Source: an archaeon
Lineage (GTDB): Archaea > Nanobdellota > Nanobdellia > Woesearchaeales > ARS49
Length of the DNA: 39,402 bases
Reading direction: 5' to 3'
Assembly: GCA_020051845.1 (NCBI GenBank)
Contig: JAGVQG010000015.1
Coordinates: forward strand, 1 to 39,402
Shown: piece by piece, positions 18,701 to 30,700 of the stretch
Layout of the letters: the number at the start of each line of letters is the position of its first letter
Numbering within the stretch: the stretch's first letter is position 1
The notes under the pieces: model-generated
Databases searched by the model: none
Told to the model about the DNA's origin: nothing
The model's input: only the letters and a program-made list of their open reading frames with translations
Made by a program: the position numbers and the translations under genes

Positions 18701-21700
18701 TGTCGCCTGTGGAATTCCAGAACGCGCCTGCGACAGTGCCGTTGTGATCAAGGCTCGAGTAGTCCTTGGCGTTCGTCGTCTCGCTTCCGTCAGCCTCGAA
18801 TGGCAGGTTGGCGAGCATCAAAACGCTGCCGTTGAGATGCCATGTCGTCGGCAATGAAATCCTGTCAAGGTCGACGTCGCTCGACCTGATGTTGAGCGTC
18901 AGGTTGTTGAGCGTGTTGTTCAGCATAGGATTGGTCGAGTTGAGTATCAACAGGCTGATGACCGGCAGCGCGTTGCGGATGGTCACGTTGTTCGAGCATC
19001 CTGTGTTGCCTTCGACATACTGATCAACTGGTGTTGTGCAGGCCTGCCACAGCTGTCCCTTGACCGTCTCTGCGCTGGATATCGCGTCGGTCTTGTTACT
19101 GAACAGCAGCGCGATCTCCTGTTGCGAGAGGATCCTGTCAATGACAAGGATGTCGTCTATGGAGCCGTTGAAGTTGGCGCTCGAGACGACTCCACTGCCA
19201 CCGACCCTGATCGCGGATGTCGGTAGCAATATCGACTGGTTGACGTCTATTCCTGTGTGGGTCTGTTGCGCCTGGCCATTGAGATAGTACGTGCCTGTCG
19301 TGCCATTGAGCGTGTAGGCGATGAAGTTCCAAGTGTCATTCTCCGGCTCAGGCGTGAATATCTTCGCCTTGTAGGCGCCGTTGTACCACTGCACTCTGTC
19401 GTCAAGGAGCGAGAACAACGTCTGCGTCCCGTCGCCGATCGTGAGCACAGTGCCTGAGCGAATCGAGGTCGGCCTTATCCATGCGGTTATCGTCATCATC
19501 GTAGTGTTCAAGCGCGGCCTGTCAGCGATGGTGCCTGCGTCGATGCGCTGGCTCGTCGAATCGGCGGCATTGAAGATGTAGACGCCGAAGTTGTCGTGGC
19601 CCAGCGAGTTGTTCCACAATGGGAAGCCGCTGCTCTGAGTGACAGTTGCGTTTGGACCATAGCCAGAATATTCTTCGGTGAACGTGGCGTTGCTTCCTGC
19701 CTCGAACGGCAGGTAGAGCGCTGCCCAGGGTGCGTTGTTCAAGTACCAGGTCGTTATGTTCTTGGTTATGTCACGGTCATCCGCGTCCTGCGTCACGTTC
19801 AGGTGCAGGGTGATGTTCTCTGTGGTGTAATTCGTCAGTATATCGGTCGTGTTCAGGATTATGCTGTTGAGCACTGGCGCGTGCTCGGTCTTGAGCGTCT
19901 GGAACGTGTACGTTCCGACGGTCTTGCAGTTCGCGAAGACACCGCACGACGTGATGTTGAAGTAGTATACTGTGTTGTGCCGCAGGCTTGCAGGGTAGCT
20001 GTAGTGCGACATCACCTGGTTGCTGTCGGACAAGCTCAAGCCGAACAAGTCGGTGACGTTGTATTCCAACAGGCTGTCGGCGATCACGTCGGTCGTCCAG
20101 TTGATCGTCGCGCTCCTGTTGGTCACGTCATAGACATTCACGTCGCTGATCACCGGCCTCACATAGTCGTCGAGGCTCACGTTGTTCGTCCAGAAGCTGA
20201 CGCCCTCGGTCACGGTGTTCGTCGGCGTGATGCGCGCCTGCCAGGTGTCGCCTGGAGTTAGCATCTCCGACTGCATTATTGATAACTGGTCATTGTAGAG
20301 CGCCTTGACCTGCTTGAGCTTGAGGGTGTCGTTGATGACAAGGAGGCTGTCGATCTTTCCGACGAAATTCCAGGTGATGTCGTGGCAGTCGGCATAATAC
20401 TGATATTGTCCTATGCTTGGCGGACAGTTGTTTGTGGATAGCGAAGGTGTTACTGTGCAGCTCTTCACCAGCTGGCCGTCCTGGAATAATTCGACGCCGC
20501 TTCCTGATATTCCTACAGCCACATGGTGCCAATTGCCTGCTGAGATGGGCGTCGTTGCAGCGCACGTGCCGCTGGATGTGATGTAGCGCAGGGTGCCACT
20601 AGACACTGTCAACCTAAATGCGCCTTGTCGTGAGATGATGGTCTGATCACCACTCGCGGATGTCGGATTAACCCACGCAGATATGCCCAACTTCTGCGAC
20701 AGGTTTGTTCCAGGGGCTTCTGCGAGGAAGGGCGCGTTCGTGATGTCTGCGTAGGACTCGAATCCTGAAGGGAGCACAAGGGCGCCGTTTCCATCGTGGC
20801 CGGCCGTCAAGTTGATGTGCATGCCGTTGCGCATTGTGATGGTGGCGCCAGCGCTCAGGTCATTCATCACGTTCTCGCGCACGATCTGGGCGCTTGAAGG
20901 CAGGTTCAGGAGCGTGAATTGCGCGTTGTTGCGGTACCAGGTCGGGATGAATGTCCAATTGAGGGCGTTCACTGCATCCAACGACGTGTCGGCGAAATAG
21001 TGCAGGGTCAGGTTCTCGGACGTCAGGTTGGCGCCGAACGTGGTGTTCAACACGGCACTGAGCAGGACAGGCGTCTTGTTGACAGCTATGGTGTTGGTCA
21101 TCAGGGTGTTGCTGTCCTTTGCGTTGTTGTTGAGCGTGGTGTCCATAGACCACGTTTCGCCGGGCAGTAGGATGCTTGGATGCACGATTGTCGTGCCGTT
21201 CGAATACAATGTGAGCATCTGTTGTTCGCTGAGTGATTCGTTGATTATCAACAGGTCATCGATCCTTCCTATGAAGTTCCATCCGCCTGGTGTTGAGCAG
21301 TCGGGATAGTATGGGTATCCGCCTATGAGTGTCGGGCAGGCGTTGTCGCTTGCGCCTAGCGACATTGCGCAGTGGTTCACTGGTACGCCATTAACGTACA
21401 TTGTCGTTGTGCTGCCAGCGACCGTCACTGCGACATGTGTCCAGGCGTTGGTCGGTATTGCTGCGGGTGCGCTGCATCCGCCACCCGAAGTTGGACCGAA
21501 TTCCGGCACATTGTTGGACAAACGGAAGATGTATTGTCCGTGCTTTCCGAGTATTGTCCTGTAGTTGTTTGCGACTGCAGGGTTCACCCAGGCCGAGAAC
21601 GTCACCCTACTACCTATATTCTTGCCAACCGCACCGAGAACGTCGTTGTTCTCGAGATAGATGCCGCCAGTGGAATCGGAGTTGTTGTTGAACACGAAGA

Positions 21701-24700
21701 CGCCTGTGCCGAACCTCGAACCGTGCTCGTCATAGTATGTGTTGCCGACAAGTGTTCCTGTTATGTGCTGTGCATAGTCGACGACTTGGCTGTTGCGGAG
21801 TGGTTCTTCCGTGAACGGCAGGTTGAATATCATCAGGTTGGTTCCATTGCGCCACCAGTTGTTTGTCGCCTCCCAGGAATATGCTGCCACGGCAGGATTG
21901 GAGTTGTCGATCGTGTGGTTCTCGATGAGAGCCTCGCTGGAATAGTTGGTGCTGAAGTTGCTTCGTAATGATGTGGTTGCCAATGCGTTTATCGATTGTA
22001 TGGTCACGTTGTTGGTCTCAGCGCTGTCTACGTTGCGCTCGCTCACTATCTGCGCGTGCCAGGTGTCTCCTGTGTTGAGCATCGATGAGTGCAGAGTGTG
22101 GGTGTCGGTGTTTGCCAGCAGCAGGATCTGTGATGGTGTGAGCGACTCGTTGATCACCATGAGCTCATCGATCCTGCCCTTGAAACTCCATCCGCCAGGT
22201 ATTGAACAGTCGGAAAAGTAGGGATAGCCGCCTATGAGTGTCGGGCAGTTGTTGTCGTTTGTGCCGAGGGCCATTGGACAGTAGACGACTGGCTGGCCGT
22301 TCACGTAAATGGTTGTTATGCTGCCTGCGACCGTCACTGCGAGGTGTGTCCAGGTGTTTGTCGGTATTGCTGCGGGTGCGCTACATACGCTACTGGACGT
22401 CGGACCGAATTCCGGCACGTTGTTGGTCAAGCGGAAGACATATTGTCCGTGCTTGCCCATTATCGTCCTGTAGTTGTTTGCGACTGTCGGGTTCACCCAG
22501 GCTGAAAACGTCACCCTGTTACCTATCTTATTGCCTATGCCCGAACCTAGTGCTGTGTCGTTGTCTATGTTTATTGCACTCGCGCTGTCAGAGTTATCGT
22601 TGAACACGTAGGTGCCGCCGTTGTGGCCTCCTGTCTCGTTGTAGTACGTGTTCATGACCATGGTGCCGTTGATGCCATTGGCGCAGTCCTTGATGTGGCC
22701 TGTGAAGGATGATCCGCAGTCGAACGGCAGGCTGAATAGTGTCAGCTTGACGTTGTTCCTGAACCAGAGCGGTGTGGTCTGCAAGCCGCTTGCAAGATCA
22801 GGTATGGATGAGTTGATTGTTTCGTATACTGTCAAGTTCTCGCTGGTGCTGTTGGTTCCGTATGTGCTGGAAATGCTTCCGTTGACAGCACCGTCGATAG
22901 CGGTCACATTGACTACGCGCGACATCACTGTGTTTCCGTCATTGTAGCCGTCGTTGGGCGTCGCCTGCATCGACCAGTTCTCATCCGGTCGTATCATCTG
23001 GTTGTTTATGATCGCGGTGCCGTTGTTGTAGAGTTGTAATATCTGTGCAGGTGGCAGGGATTCGTTGATTATCATCAAGTCGTCCATGCGGCCCTTGAAG
23101 TTCCATCCGCCAGGTACGCTGCAATCGCCATAGTATGGATAGCCACCTATGAGTGTCGGGCAGTTGTTGTCGTTTGTGCCAAGTGCCATGGCGCAGTGGT
23201 TCACTGGTACGCCATTCACGTACATTGTCGTTGTGCTGCCTGCGACCGTCACTGCGACATGTGTCCAGGCGTTGGTCGGGATTGCTGCGGGTGCGCTGCA
23301 TCCGCCACTCGACGTCGGACCGAATTCCGGCACATTGTTGGTCAGGCGGAAGACATATTGTCCGTGCTTGCCCATTATCGTCCTGTAATTGTTTGCCACT
23401 GCAGGGTTCACCCAGGCCGCGAACGTCACCCTTTCTCCTATCTTGCCACCAAGGGTGTCCAGCGCGGATGTGCTATCGAGAGTTATGTAGCTGTTTGTGT
23501 CTGTGTTGTTGTTGAAGACGAAGGCTCCGAAGCCATCATGGCCGTCGTATCTTGAATAGTAAACGTGTGTTGTCGTGCCTGTGATGTTGCGGGCGTAGTC
23601 CCTGAAGAGCGCGTCGTGGATGAATCCTTCGTCGAACGGCGCGGATATCACCATCAGGTTCTGGTTGTTGCGCCACCAGTTGAATGACGAGGCCCAGTTG
23701 GTCCAGTTGACGGCCGGTTCGGTCGCGTTGTAAGTGGATGTCGCAGTCAGGTTCTGCAGGCTGTGGTCTGTCCCGAATGTGCTGTCCACTGCCAGGTCGC
23801 TTATCGCGTCGACGCGTCGCACAGTTGTGTCTGCGCTTCTGTATAAAGTACTGATTGCAGTGTCGTTCGCGACAATCACATCGTAGCCTATCGTGTCACC
23901 CGGATGGAGCATGCTGTGATGCCACGTCAGGGCCAGTGGCAGGCTGAGTCCTGGCACGCGGTCCTTCTGTTTGTACATCGCCATCACTTGTTCGGGTGAC
24001 AGTGATTCATTGAATATCGTGAGGTCGTCCAGATATCCCTTGTAATTCCATCCGCCTGGCACTGTGCAGTCCGGATAGTATGGATATCCGCCTATGAGTG
24101 TCGGGCAGTTGTTGTCGCTCAAACCAAGCGACATATGACAATAGACAACAGGCTTGCCATTCACGAAGAGAGTGGTTGCGCTTCCAGCCACTGTGACTGC
24201 GAGGTGTGTCCAGGTGTTTGTCGGGATTGCTGTGGGTGCGCTGCATCCGCCACCCGAAGTTGGGCCGAATTCCGGCACGTTGTTGGTCAGGCGGAAGATG
24301 TATTGTCCGTGCTTGCCCATTATCGTCCTGTAATTGTCTGAGGCCATGGGCTTCACCCAGACTGCGAAGGTGACTTTGTCGCCTATTCTTGTACCGATAG
24401 CATCTCCCAAAACAGAAGATGTGGTCACATTGATGTAGCTGTAGATATCCAGGGCACTGAAGTAGTACGCACCGCGGCCGTTGATGCCTGAGGTCGGAAG
24501 GCCCGTTCCAGAGGCGTAGTTGAATGTGTTGTGGTATGGCGAGTAATCATACGTGTAATTCCAGGGCGACATGATCATGTTGAGCACTGTCTGCGACCGG
24601 CCGTTGACATACCAGTTGATGGCGCTCTCGTTGCCGCTGTAGGCGCGGCGCATCTCATAGAACGCAGTCAGGTTCTCGGTCGAATAATTGGTGTTCAATG

Positions 24701-27700
24701 ACCTCGAGTTCACCGTCGAGTTCAGGAGCGCCTCATATTGTTGGGGCGGCCTGTCCCACACCCTCTCGCGCACCGAGTAATAGCGCCAGTTGCGGTTGGG
24801 ATAGGCGAACTTGTTCATATTCAAGTTGTTGGTCACTTGGCCATATTCGGGCGCGGAGAAGTTTATGTTGTAGGTGCTGACGCGGTCGTATTCTGAGCAG
24901 TACTCCTCAAAGCAGTGCAGTGTTCCATTGCCGTCATCGAGGTCTATCGTCAACTCAGGCACGGTGTAGGCAGGTATGCTTTGGAAGCGTATGTTCGACG
25001 ACACGTTCCATAGGCGCAGGTAGTTGTAGTCGACCTTGAAGAAGTTGGTTCCTGGTTCGAGAACCGTGGTTGTGACGTTGTACACCGAATCGATGTCGCT
25101 GATGAACGAATCGCTGATGTTGAAGATGGATGTCGCATTATATCTCACCGTTGTTCCCGAGCGCGCGATGGTGACGTCCTGCATCAGCGCTTCCGGCACG
25201 TTGTCCGTGTACAACCACTTCGTGCGTTCGACGAACATCGTGTTGTTGAAAATCGCCGATGCCGTGTTTTGTATCCAGAAGGAATAGTCTGTTCCTGCCG
25301 TGAACATGATGTCACGGCCGTAGAAAGTGCCTGAATTGATCAGGTATATGCCCTTGCCGCCGAACAGGTTCGCGTGCGATAATGACATCGTGGTCACGTT
25401 GTCGCCGAAGAACACCACTGGGCCGCTGCCGCCGGTGTTGTTGATTGTGGCTGTCGGGACATTCACCAAACTCACTCCTTGGATTGTCGAGTTGGATGTG
25501 CTGTTCATGAACTTGAAGTCGGTGACGTTCGTGGCATTGACGTTGTATTGGTCGGCGGATGTCAGGGTATTGTTGATGATCAACGAGTCTGCGTTTGACA
25601 CTTTTATCGCCACGCCGTTGGCGCTTGAGTACAACCCATCCACATAGACCTGCTTGGAGGGCCAGGCGTACAGTCCGTATAGCCCGTTGTTCGTGATAGC
25701 GCCGCCGATAATTGAGATGTTCTGGCCGCCTGTCGCGTTGATGCCCATCTGGTTCAATGCTATGGTAGCTGTGGTGGTGGTCAGCCGGTTGACGCCCGGG
25801 ATTTCGAGGCCGATGGGATTGCCATAGAAGTAGGTTCCGCTCACGTTCACATAGGTCGCGGGTATGATTGTCGCACCGACTTGTGTGTTGTAGTTGACGT
25901 TGCCTCCTATGAACCTGATGTCAGGGACCTTGGAGGCGTTGATTCCGACCGCGTTGTAGTTGAAGTTCGAACCGCTTATGTTCACCGAGCTGGCGTTCGG
26001 TACGTCCAGTCCTGCAAGACCGTTATTCGTGAAGATGCTTGACAATACATTCACGAAGTGCGCAGGCACGACTCTCGCTCCGGTTACTGTGTTGTAGCTG
26101 AAGCTCGAGCCGCTGATGATCAGCACGCTGGCGTTGGGTATGTCGAGGCCCACTCCACCGTTGTTGTTGAACGCGCCCGTGTTTATCGTCACTATGTGCG
26201 CAGGCACCACTCTGGCGCCAAAGACGGTGTTTCGGCTGATGCTTGTGCTGGTGATATTGATCACACTCGCGTCGGGCGCGTCAAGTCCGATTCCGTTGTC
26301 GTCGAGATAGCTTGTTGTTATCGTGACGACGCCTGCCGGGACATTGGTGACTGCAACGTTGGAACTGTGATCAAAGGTCGAGCCGATCAGGTTGAGGAAC
26401 GGCACTCTGCTTGCGTTGACTGCCACGGTGTGATAGTCGAATGTGGTCCCGCTGATGTTGATGCTTGTGGCGTTCGGCGCGTCTAGGCCGATCCCATTGC
26501 TGTCGAACGTGCTCGAAGCGACGGTCACGAAACGCGCGGGCACAATTGTCAAGCCCGCCACGGCGTGGCCTGTCACGCTATCGCTGTTCAAATCTACGAA
26601 CGTAACATTGCTCGCGTTGATACCTGTCGAGCCTGTGTTGATTGTCGTGGAGTTGATGCTGGTATCAAAGGAATTGAACGTGTCGATGCCGATCGGATTG
26701 TTGTCCAAATCGTCGTTGACGAATCGGGTGTGCGTGGTGTTGCGTGCATCGACTGCTGTCCCATAGTTGCGGATCTTGCAGTTCTTGACTGTCAGGCTGT
26801 TGAAATTTGTGGCGTTGATGCCTATCGGCGCGATCCCATAGCCGTCCAGTATATGGTTCTCGCAGTCGATCGTGACATTGGTGTTGTTCACCTGGATGCA
26901 GGTCTCGGGCATGTCGCTATAGATGTCGCGGAAGAGATAGTACGTGCCAGGGTCGTTTATGGTGACTCCGCAGATGCTGATGGAATAGTTCTCCACCAGA
27001 CTGTACCTTGACCAGTGGGTCACATTGAACGAGTAGTACTTACCCTGGTCGAACCTGACCTTCACGCAATCGACGCAACCAGCATATTGACCTTCCTCTG
27101 CCGTGTCGATGACAGCCGTCGGGTTCGTGTAGTTGGTCGGGAAAGTGATGGTCGCGTACTTGTTCCACGCCGAGTCGTGCACTGTCGCCAATGTCGGGCT
27201 GAGCAGCACGTCCGCGAACACATCGGTCCTCGTGGTGTAGCTCGGGACCTGGGTGAAACGCAGGCGGTCGCGCGAGTCAAGATCCAGCGTGACAGGGTCC
27301 TGCAGGTCGGTCTGCGTGAAATAGATATGCGGCAGCTGGGTCGCGGTGCTGTTGCGCATCAATATGGAGTTGTTGTTGCCTGAGAACACGGATGAAATGA
27401 CATCAGTTATGCCGTAATCATCCGGTTGTATGGCTGCCAGTGTGTTGCCTGTCAGATAGGCGCGCGTGATATTCGTGCGGTCGCTCGCGAGCAATATCGC
27501 GCCGCGCACATTGTCGGTGAAGTACGTGTCCTCGTATGCCGTGTATTGCGAGCCGCTTATGTACGCGCCGCTGTGGGTCGCTGTCGTCATCGTGCTGTTG
27601 ATGACCCTTGTGCGCGTGGTGGACTCCAGCTCGGTGTCGTGGGAGAAGTTCTGCACATTGCACCTGTCGATGAGGATGCTGTCGGTCAAGTTGACACGGA

Positions 27701-30700
27701 TCCCGTAACCAGTGCCTGAACCGATTATATCCTTATCAAAGCATTTCAAGGTGCAATCCGTGCAGTTGACGTTGATGCAGTTGCCTGTCGCCGTGATGCT
27801 GGCTGTGCCGGACTCTGTCCTCGCGTCCCCCCACATCGTCGCAGGACAGCTCGTTATCGACTGGTAGACATTGAAGGTGAAGTTCGCGTCAGCGAAGGCG
27901 TTCATGCCGTTGTCGCTCACCGCCCTGCAGTTCCACTTGAAGTCGCCAAGCCGCGGGCTGACGCCGCCGTTCGGGCCGAAGCCGCTCACAAGGAAGTGCT
28001 CCCAGGACAGCGAGCTCGTTCCCGGGCTGAAGTCATGGTGGTCGACCATCTTGTAGGTGCCGTCGAAATCGCCCCACAGTTCGATGCTGGTTATGCTGTC
28101 CTCAGGATTGTCAAGACCTGCTGAACAGTATAGACTGGCCGTGGTGATGCCCACTTGAGCCAAGTCAGGATAGGAATTGAGCTCGACGTTTGGCGGGAAG
28201 TGCTCCTTTCCGACAAGGATGTCGTCCTGCCTGAAGATGTGGTTGTAGCCTGAAGCCGAACAGTCCACAGTATAGGTGTAGTTGCCTTCTGCCGCATAGG
28301 CGTGACTGCTTTCATACGGACCGAGATAGTCATAGGCCATGGGAAGGTATTCTGTCTGCTTGGTGCCATCCTGCCTACCCCATGCCAGCATCCCTCCAGC
28401 GGACGAGAACTGTACATCGAAGTTCTGCATGTTGTTGTTGGAACCTGACTTCAGGTGCAGTCTTATGCTATTGGTGTAATGACCTTCCTGGAACGTTGTC
28501 AGACGCATCTCATCCTTGCCCTGCGTCCTGTACACCACTGCCGCGAAGGTCTTGAAAGGCACGCCCGAGGAAGCAAGCTGAGCAGGGATGCAACCCGTGC
28601 CTAACAGTCCGTTGGCCACAGTGACAGGATCAGGAGTCGCCAGCCATCCTGAACCTATCGTGTATGCCTCGCCGAATATCTGGCAGTAGGACTGTCTCCT
28701 GTAGCTGAAGAGCACTGTTCCAGGGTTGTTGAACCAGGCAGCTGTCAAGCCATGGTAATTCTTCTCGCTGTATGTCGGCGTGTAGCTGATGTCCCTTGAA
28801 TCGACGATCGTGTCACCGTTGAAGATGCGCATATGCGTTCCAAGACCATCAAGATAGATCAAACCCATGTAATTGGAGTTGGGGTCGGCGCTCAAATCGA
28901 TCTGATCGACCCTCGTGCCTCCGGTCGAGATGCTCTGTATGGTGCCGAGGATGACCGAACCATCACCCTGGAACGATGCCGTTGTCCACTTGAGCGTGTA
29001 GTCGTTTTCTGCCCATGCCAGCAAGGCGACGTTCGTCGAACTTCCGTAGAATTTCATGGCTATGTCCATGTCACCATCCGTGAATCCATTACCAAGGTCG
29101 GTCTTGGAGAGGTTGGTGTCGGAGACAGGCCTGAGCAAGTAAACCAGGTTGTACGACTTCGCGATCATTCCATAGTATTCGCCAACCTTGCTCGCGTCGC
29201 CCATGACAACGCGTGGGTAGTACGTCAGCTTGGGCAGGATTGTCACGTCCTTGTACAATATGAGATTGTTGCCGCCGTCGGTTGTCCAGTGGCTGATGGG
29301 CGTCTTCAGGCTGCCAGCGTTATGGCCCGCGAACGCATGCAGCTTGCCGCTCGAGGTGTAGAACACTGTGCCTGCATTGTTGCTTGAGAAGTATGAATCG
29401 GTTCCTGTGAGGTAGCTATACCAGCTTCCTCCGTTCCAGCGATGCACGCTCGCGATGGAGCCTCTGTTCTCCAGTTCGGCTATCTCGCCGCTGGGGGACG
29501 CTGCGAGACGGACGAAGGTTCCGACCGTTATGCTGCTTGGGATGTCAGCCGCATTGTTCACGTTGAACGACACGCCAGGCAACACCAACATAGAGCCTGT
29601 GTTACCGTCGCCATAGTTTATCGAACACTGGCCAGGACGGATGTAATTGCTGCCCAAGTCAAGGAAGTTGGCCGTGAAGGAAGCCGCCTGTCCAGGCCAG
29701 ATCATGCCGCCGTTAGGCGTGTTACGCGATATATCCTGCGTGTCGAATATGCTGAGCTGGTCATTGGAATTGCCGACTATGATCGTGCCGCTGGTCGTGC
29801 CGTTGATGCGGTGGGTCGAAGCCATCTTCGTGCATCTGAGGTAGTACGTGTAAGTGGTCGCGCTCGGGTATGGATACATGTAGTGCCGCTTCCACTTCGA
29901 AGTGGCTGAATCATAGCTCATGTTCTTGTAGAGCACGCCATTGAGGCTCACGTTGCATTCGACGCCGCTGTTGTCGTTCTGCTGGTTAGTGTTGTTGCTG
30001 ACCAACGCGTAGAAGTCGACCGGCTCGTTGATGTAGGGCGGCGCCTCGTTCTCGCCATAACTCGCAGTCAATGTGATGTACTCGTTGCTGAGGACAAATA
30101 GATTGGCTGTGCAGCTTTCTTCGCTGTCAGCCCTGCCGTCATTGACAGTGACGCAGGGGTGCCAGTTCTGTCCGGCCACGAGCATGCTATTGTCGATCGT
30201 CCTTGTGTTGCGGCTGTATAATGTGCTGATTTGGCCTGTGGTGAGCGTGGTGTTCCAGAATGTCAGGTCATCGAGTAAAGCGTGGGCGTTGCCTATGACT
30301 GTCGCACTTGTCGGAGTGGATGGGTTTGCCGTGCCAGTCGCCTGGAACGCATTGTTCGCGTAGAGGTTCCATGTGCTGCCGCTGCGCGTCAGCACCAGAT
30401 GAGTCCAAGAATCTGTGGGCATCACGTAGGAGCTGCTGAGAGAGTCATTGGTGACGCCCGGCATGGTCAATGTGACCTTGTTGCCTGGTCCGCCGTTACC
30501 GTCGCTTATCGTGAGCGCGTATCCGTTCACGCCAGGCTGGCCATCGCTGAACAACGTCGCATACTCGCTCGCGCCATCCCAATTCACCCACATCTCGACG
30601 CTGATCCCCGTCGTCCTTGTGGTCAGCAACGGTCCTGTGAGATTGCCTCCGCTGAGATTGTAGGCGCTGCTGCGCACGCCGCCGTAGCGTATGAACGAAC

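Noticed and set aside
20200-24640. Tandem 0.9-kb repeats as a mobile element or CRISPR-like array
   Set aside because: The repeats are coding LamG domains in frame, with periods that are multiples of three. There are no spacers, terminal repeats or transposase.
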